From Bacillota bacterium (lineage in GTDB: Bacteria > Bacillota > Clostridia > Lachnospirales > Lachnospiraceae), in assembly GCA_023398855.1 (NCBI GenBank), contig JAEWRS010000471.1, forward strand, positions 1 through 9,898: a stretch of DNA of 9,898 nucleotides, read 5' to 3'. Of the stretch, positions 6,774-9,898 are shown one piece after another. The notes beneath the pieces are model-generated. The model ran no database searches, was not told the DNA's origin, and saw only the letters and a program-made list of their open reading frames with translations. The number at the start of each line of letters is the position of its first letter. Position 1 is the first letter of the stretch. The translations under genes and the position numbers were made by a program.

Positions 6774-7631
6774 ATGAAGTATTTTTATGTGATCATGAAT
6801 CCTGATAAAGAGGGAGCCAGAGAGATTGCAGGAGCCATTCGCGATTTTCTTACAGATCATGGTGCCGTCTGTCTGATCGGGGGAGAATGTAAGGACAAAG
6901 GGCATCAGAAAAGCCATTATACTGATGCTGCCATGGTGCCGGAGGAAACAGAGTGCCTGATCACCCTGGGCGGTGATGGGACACTGATACAGGCGGCCAG
7001 GGATTTGGCAGGAAGGAATATTCCCATGATCGGGATCAACCGGGGAACCCTTGGGTATCTGACCCAGGTATCCGGTACAGAGGAAATTAATGATGCCCTT
7101 TCCGCGCTTCTTGCCAATGATTATAAGCTGGAGGAGCGGATGATGCTGGACGGCTGTATCTACCGGAAGGGAGAGCTTGTGTGTCAGGACATCGCTTTAA
7201 ATGAGATCGTGGTAGTCAGAAACGACAATTTAAAAATGCTTCAGTTTAAGGTTTATCTAAACCAGGAATTCTTAAATGAATACCGGGCGGATGGGCTTAT
7301 AGCTGCAACTCCTACCGGTTCCACGGCCTATAATCTATCTGCAGGAGGGCCGATCATTGTCCCGGATTCCAGGATGGTCGTGCTGACCCCAATTTGTTCT
7401 CATGCACTTGGGACAAGGAGTATCGTACTTTCTGCTGATGATTGGATCCAGATTGAGATGACGGGGAAAAAAGGAGTATGTCAGGCGGCTGTATTTGACG
7501 GAGATACCGCTACGGAGCTTCATCCAGGGGACTGCATAGAAATACGCCGGTCAGATATTAAGACCATTCTGATCAAACTGAAAAACATATCATTTTTAGA
7601 TAACCTGCGCAACAAAATGGCTGGTATATAG
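6774..7631 (+). CDS. nadK: NAD kinase
   Basis: This enzyme phosphorylates the 2'-hydroxyl of the adenosine ribose of NAD with ATP (or polyphosphate in some members), making NADP. The 285-residue protein has the two diagnostic motifs: G-G-D-G-T (66-70), with the catalytic Asp, followed by G-I-N-R-G-T-L-G-Y-L (87-96), and the N-E pair (143-144). It also has D-G-L-I-A-A-T-P-T-G-S-T-A-Y (173-186) with S-A-G-G-P-I (189-194) for nucleotide binding. The length is normal. AAGGAG at 6762-6767, six bases before ATG, supports the start. It sits between tlyA and argR, a position used in Clostridia but not in Bacillus subtilis. Its TAG stop merges with the argR ribosome binding site. Confidence 0.96.
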   Translation: MKYFYVIMNPDKEGAREIAGAIRDFLTDHGAVCLIGGECKDKGHQKSHYTDAAMVPEETECLITLGGDGTLIQAARDLAGRNIPMIGINRGTLGYLTQVSGTEEINDALSALLANDYKLEERMMLDGCIYRKGELVCQDIALNEIVVVRNDNLKMLQFKVYLNQEFLNEYRADGLIAATPTGSTAYNLSAGGPIIVPDSRMVVLTPICSHALGTRSIVLSADDWIQIEMTGKKGVCQAAVFDGDTATELHPGDCIEIRRSDIKTILIKLKNISFLDNLRNKMAGI

Positions 7632-7636
7632 GGAGG
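7631..7636 (+). promoter_or_regulatory. argR ribosome binding site overlapping the nadK stop
   Basis: GGGAGG starts with the last base of the nadK TAG stop and ends six bases before the argR ATG at 7643. Ribosomes ending nadK cover this site, so argR translation is likely linked to nadK translation. Confidence 0.75.
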
Positions 7637-7642
7637 GGCACT

Positions 7643-8092
7643 ATGAAACTGGAAAGACACAGCAAAATTGTGGAACTCATCGGTAAATACGAGATTGAAA
7701 CCCAGGAGGAGCTGGCGGACTATTTGAATCAGGCAGGCTTTGCAGTTACTCAGGCAACAGTTTCCAGAGATATCAGGGAACTGAAGCTGACAAAGGTTCA
7801 GTCTGAGTCAGGAAAACAGCGGTATGTAGTACTTCAAAACCAAGGTTCCTTTAGTGATAAATACATCCGGATCCTGCGGGATGGCTATTTATCCATGGAT
7901 ATGGCACAGAACATCCTGGTCATAAAGACCGTCTCCGGTATGGCAATGGCTGTGGCTGCTGCCCTGGATGCCCTTCATTTCAGTGAAATGGTTGGCTGTA
8001 TTGCAGGAGATGATACCATCATGTGCGCCATCAGGAGTTCTGATGATACCATACTCATGATGGACAAGCTTAAAAAACTCATTACGGGATAA
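7643..8092 (+). CDS. argR: Arginine repressor ArgR/AhrC
   Basis: This hexameric, L-arginine-binding DNA regulator represses arginine biosynthesis and in bacilli activates arginine catabolism. The 149-residue protein has the normal two-domain form. The N-terminal winged helix-turn-helix (about 1-65) carries the recognition segment A-T-V-S-R-D-I-R-E-L (38-47). The C-terminal oligomerisation and arginine-binding domain has S-G-M-A-M-A-V-A-A-A-L-D (98-109) and I-A-G-D-D-T-I (120-126), whose two Asp residues contact arginine in characterised members. I see no convincing ARG box in the window, so autoregulation here is unsupported. No arginine genes are nearby; the location between nadK and recN reflects the conserved Firmicutes cluster and not an arginine operon. 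The recN ribosome binding site starts within its stop codon. Confidence 0.96.
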   Translation: MKLERHSKIVELIGKYEIETQEELADYLNQAGFAVTQATVSRDIRELKLTKVQSESGKQRYVVLQNQGSFSDKYIRILRDGYLSMDMAQNILVIKTVSGMAMAVAAALDALHFSEMVGCIAGDDTIMCAIRSSDDTILMMDKLKKLITG

Positions 8093-8098
8093 AGGAGG
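8091..8098 (+). promoter_or_regulatory. recN ribosome binding site overlapping the argR stop
   Basis: AAAGGAGG, close to a full anti-Shine-Dalgarno match, begins with the last two bases of the argR TAA stop and lies five bases before the recN ATG at 8104. It is the strongest ribosome binding site in the window and fixes the recN start. Confidence 0.8.
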
Positions 8099-8103
8099 CC
8101 GCC

Positions 8104-9783
8104 ATGCTTTCAGAATTACACGTAAAGAATTTAGCCTTGATCGAAAACGCTGATGTGGAGTTTGGACAGGGGTTTAATGTACTCACAGGCGAAACAGGAG
8201 CCGGTAAATCCATTATTATCGGTTCCGTTACCATTGCCCTGGGAGGCAAGACACCCAAGGATCTCATCAGGAAAGGTGCGGATTACGCCTATATTGAGCT
8301 GATTTTTACGGTCAGGGACGAGGAGAAAGTCCGCCTGTTAAAGGAACTGGACGTTTATCCGGATGGGGACGGCATTGTCATTATTTCTAAAAAGATCATG
8401 CCTTCCAGAAACTTGAGTAAAATCAATGACGAAACAGTGACTGCAGGAAAGCTGCGGGATATAACGGGTCTTCTTATGGATGTTCATGGGCAGCATGAAC
8501 ATCAGTCTTTACTTTACAAATCAAAACATCTTGAGATTCTGGACCGTTACCAGGAGAAAAAGTCCCATAACCTAAAAGAAAGTATTGCTGATACATATAA
8601 GGAATTCATCCGGCTGAAAGACCGTCTTTCCTCCTTCCAGCTTGATGAAGAGGTAAGGCTCAGGGAAATGGATTTTATCCGCTATGAGATCGTGGAGATT
8701 GAGAATGCCCGGCTGAAAGAAGGAGAAAAGGAGGAGCTGTCCTCCAGATACCGGCTGTTTCTGAATGCAAAGAAGATAACCGAGAGCCTTTCCACAGCCT
8801 ATTCTGCTGTGGATTCGGATGTTATCAGCCGAGCTGTAAAAGAAGTGGATTCCGTTGCAGCCTATGATGAAAGACTTTCTGCCATAAGGGACCAGCTTCT
8901 TGATGCGGATTCCATTTTAAACGATATTAACCGTGAAATAACCTCTTACATGGCTGACCTGTCTTTTGACCAACAGGAATATGGGCAGATCGAAGAACGT
9001 CTCGATGTCATCCATAACCTGGAAGCAAAATACGGGGGCAGTCTGAATCAGATCCTTGCAAATCTGGAAGAAAAACAGAAACGCCTGGAAGAATTGGAAG
9101 ATTATGACGGAGCAAAAAAGACAACAGCAGAAGAGCTTCAAAAAGTATCGGACCGGCTGGAACATCTTTCCGGGCAATTATCTGAGATGAGAAGGCATAC
9201 TGCTAAGGAACTGACAAGAAAGATAAGAGAAGGACTAAAGGACTTAAATTTCATTGATGTGGAATTTGACATGGAATTTTCACGCCTTGGACATTATACT
9301 GCCAATGGCTTTGACGAAGCGGAGTTTTTGATTTCAACCAATCCAGGAGAGCCTTTAAAGCCTTTGGGAATGGTAGCCTCCGGCGGCGAATTATCCAGGA
9401 TTATGCTGGCCATCAAAACCGTTCTGGCGGATACGGATGATATACCGACTTTGATTTTTGATGAGATTGATACCGGTATCAGCGGGCGTACGGCACAAAA
9501 GGTGTCGGAAAAGCTGGCATATATTGCAGGGAACCATCAGGTGATCTGCATCACCCACCTGCCTCAGATCGCAGCCATGGCGGATTGTCATTACGAGATT
9601 GAGAAGGCAGTAGAAGAAGGCCGGACAGCCACTTCCATACACCGGTTAGGCGGAGAAGAGGTAATAGAAGAGCTTGCGAGGCTTTTGGGAGGCGCGGAGA
9701 TCACAGAGGCCGTGAGAGCCAATGCAAGAGAAATGAAGCGGCTTGCAAAACAAGGAAGGCAGCCTTTAAATACTTGCAGATGA
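8104..9783 (+). CDS. recN: DNA repair protein RecN
   Basis: RecN is an SMC-like ATPase that gathers at double-strand breaks and promotes end joining and RecA-dependent recombination. The 559-residue protein shows the full split ABC ATPase. Walker A G-E-T-G-A-G-K-S lies at 29-36 and the RecN-typical D-V-H-G-Q-H-E-H-Q at 126-134. Long coiled-coil-forming helices run from about 150 to 375 and lack the large hinge of true SMC proteins. They are followed by the ABC signature S-G-G-E-L-S-R (426-432), Walker B L-I-F-D-E-I-D (450-456), the D-loop region T-G-I-S-G (457-461) and the switch His485 in I-T-H-L-P-Q. All ATPase residues are present and the length is normal. It follows argR by 11 bases. I saw no LexA-type SOS box just upstream, so expression is probably from the operon. 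Confidence 0.97.
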   Translation: MLSELHVKNLALIENADVEFGQGFNVLTGETGAGKSIIIGSVTIALGGKTPKDLIRKGADYAYIELIFTVRDEEKVRLLKELDVYPDGDGIVIISKKIMPSRNLSKINDETVTAGKLRDITGLLMDVHGQHEHQSLLYKSKHLEILDRYQEKKSHNLKESIADTYKEFIRLKDRLSSFQLDEEVRLREMDFIRYEIVEIENARLKEGEKEELSSRYRLFLNAKKITESLSTAYSAVDSDVISRAVKEVDSVAAYDERLSAIRDQLLDADSILNDINREITSYMADLSFDQQEYGQIEERLDVIHNLEAKYGGSLNQILANLEEKQKRLEELEDYDGAKKTTAEELQKVSDRLEHLSGQLSEMRRHTAKELTRKIREGLKDLNFIDVEFDMEFSRLGHYTANGFDEAEFLISTNPGEPLKPLGMVASGGELSRIMLAIKTVLADTDDIPTLIFDEIDTGISGRTAQKVSEKLAYIAGNHQVICITHLPQIAAMADCHYEIEKAVEEGRTATSIHRLGGEEVIEELARLLGGAEITEAVRANAREMKRLAKQGRQPLNTCR

Positions 9784-9806
9784 CAGGCAATTAGGAGTAT
9801 AAAAGC

Positions 9807-9898
9807 ATGATAGGTTTAGGTACACTGATAAACGTGGTGGGAATTACTGCAGGAGGCCTTGGAGGCCTTGTCTTTGGAAAAAAAATGGAGAAACGTTT
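9807..9898 (+). CDS. DUF554-family membrane protein, N-terminal fragment
   Basis: An open frame starts at ATG 9807 and runs off the end of the window after 30 codons. AGGAG at 9793-9797, nine bases upstream, supports the start. The visible part, M-I-G-L-G-T-L-I-N-V-V-G followed by a glycine-rich hydrophobic stretch (about 4-24) and then G-K-K-M-E-K-R, matches the N-terminus of the DUF554 (YqgA/YdfK-like) integral membrane proteins as I recall them: a first membrane helix followed by a basic cytoplasmic loop. Function is unknown in that family. It begins 23 bases after recN without a visible terminator, so it may be co-transcribed. Only the first helix can be judged here. Confidence 0.75.
   Translation, partial: MIGLGTLINVVGITAGGLGGLVFGKKMEKR

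Noticed and set aside
9743..9803. Possible promoters before the DUF554 gene: TTGCAA-17-TTAAAT (9743-9771) and TTGCAG-18-TATAAA (9774-9803).
   Set aside because: The first is a weak match inside recN. The second would start transcription at or after the ATG at 9807. Neither is good enough to annotate.
9850..9869. Short direct repeat GGAGGCCTT twice in tandem.
   Set aside because: It encodes Gly-Gly-Leu twice in a glycine-rich membrane helix, and protein sequence explains it.

Overview
This window looks like a chromosomal housekeeping segment from a Gram-positive Clostridia member, most likely of the family Lachnospiraceae (Lacrimispora / former Clostridium cluster XIVa type). The evidence is the gene order, the strong AGGAGG-type ribosome binding sites, the moderate G+C content and the protein sequence style. 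The species call is inference. All recognised genes lie on the plus strand and almost every base is coding. I see no mobile element, CRISPR array, tRNA, rRNA, phage gene or foreign-looking insert.

Layout: (1) 29-943, a stand-alone protein of the D-2-hydroxyacid dehydrogenase fold that lacks the family's catalytic Arg/Glu/His residues. (2) A sigma-A type promoter (about 936-964) in the short gap before nusB. (3) A tightly packed run, nusB - xseA - xseB - ispA-type prenyl synthase - dxs - tlyA - nadK - argR - recN (1009-9783), with gaps of 2 to 76 nt and one overlap (xseB/ispA). (4) The first 30 codons of a DUF554-family membrane protein, cut by the window end.

The run is the conserved Firmicutes cluster known from Bacillus subtilis as nusB-folD-xseA-xseB-ispA-dxs-tlyA-ahrC-recN, with two local differences: folD is absent between nusB and xseA, and nadK sits between tlyA and argR. 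The products cover rRNA transcription antitermination and rRNA methylation (NusB, TlyA), DNA processing and repair (exonuclease VII, RecN), isoprenoid precursor and prenyl diphosphate synthesis (Dxs, IspA-type), NADP supply (NadK) and arginine-responsive repression (ArgR). Linkage is probably for co-transcription with growth rather than one pathway. In many spore formers recN is followed by spoIVB and spo0A; here a DUF554 gene comes next.

I found no new multi-gene system. The two most interesting points are single-protein ones. The upstream dehydrogenase-fold protein has lost all three canonical catalytic residues. The prenyl synthase has Ser instead of Tyr five residues before its first aspartate-rich motif, which suggests a product longer than farnesyl diphosphate.
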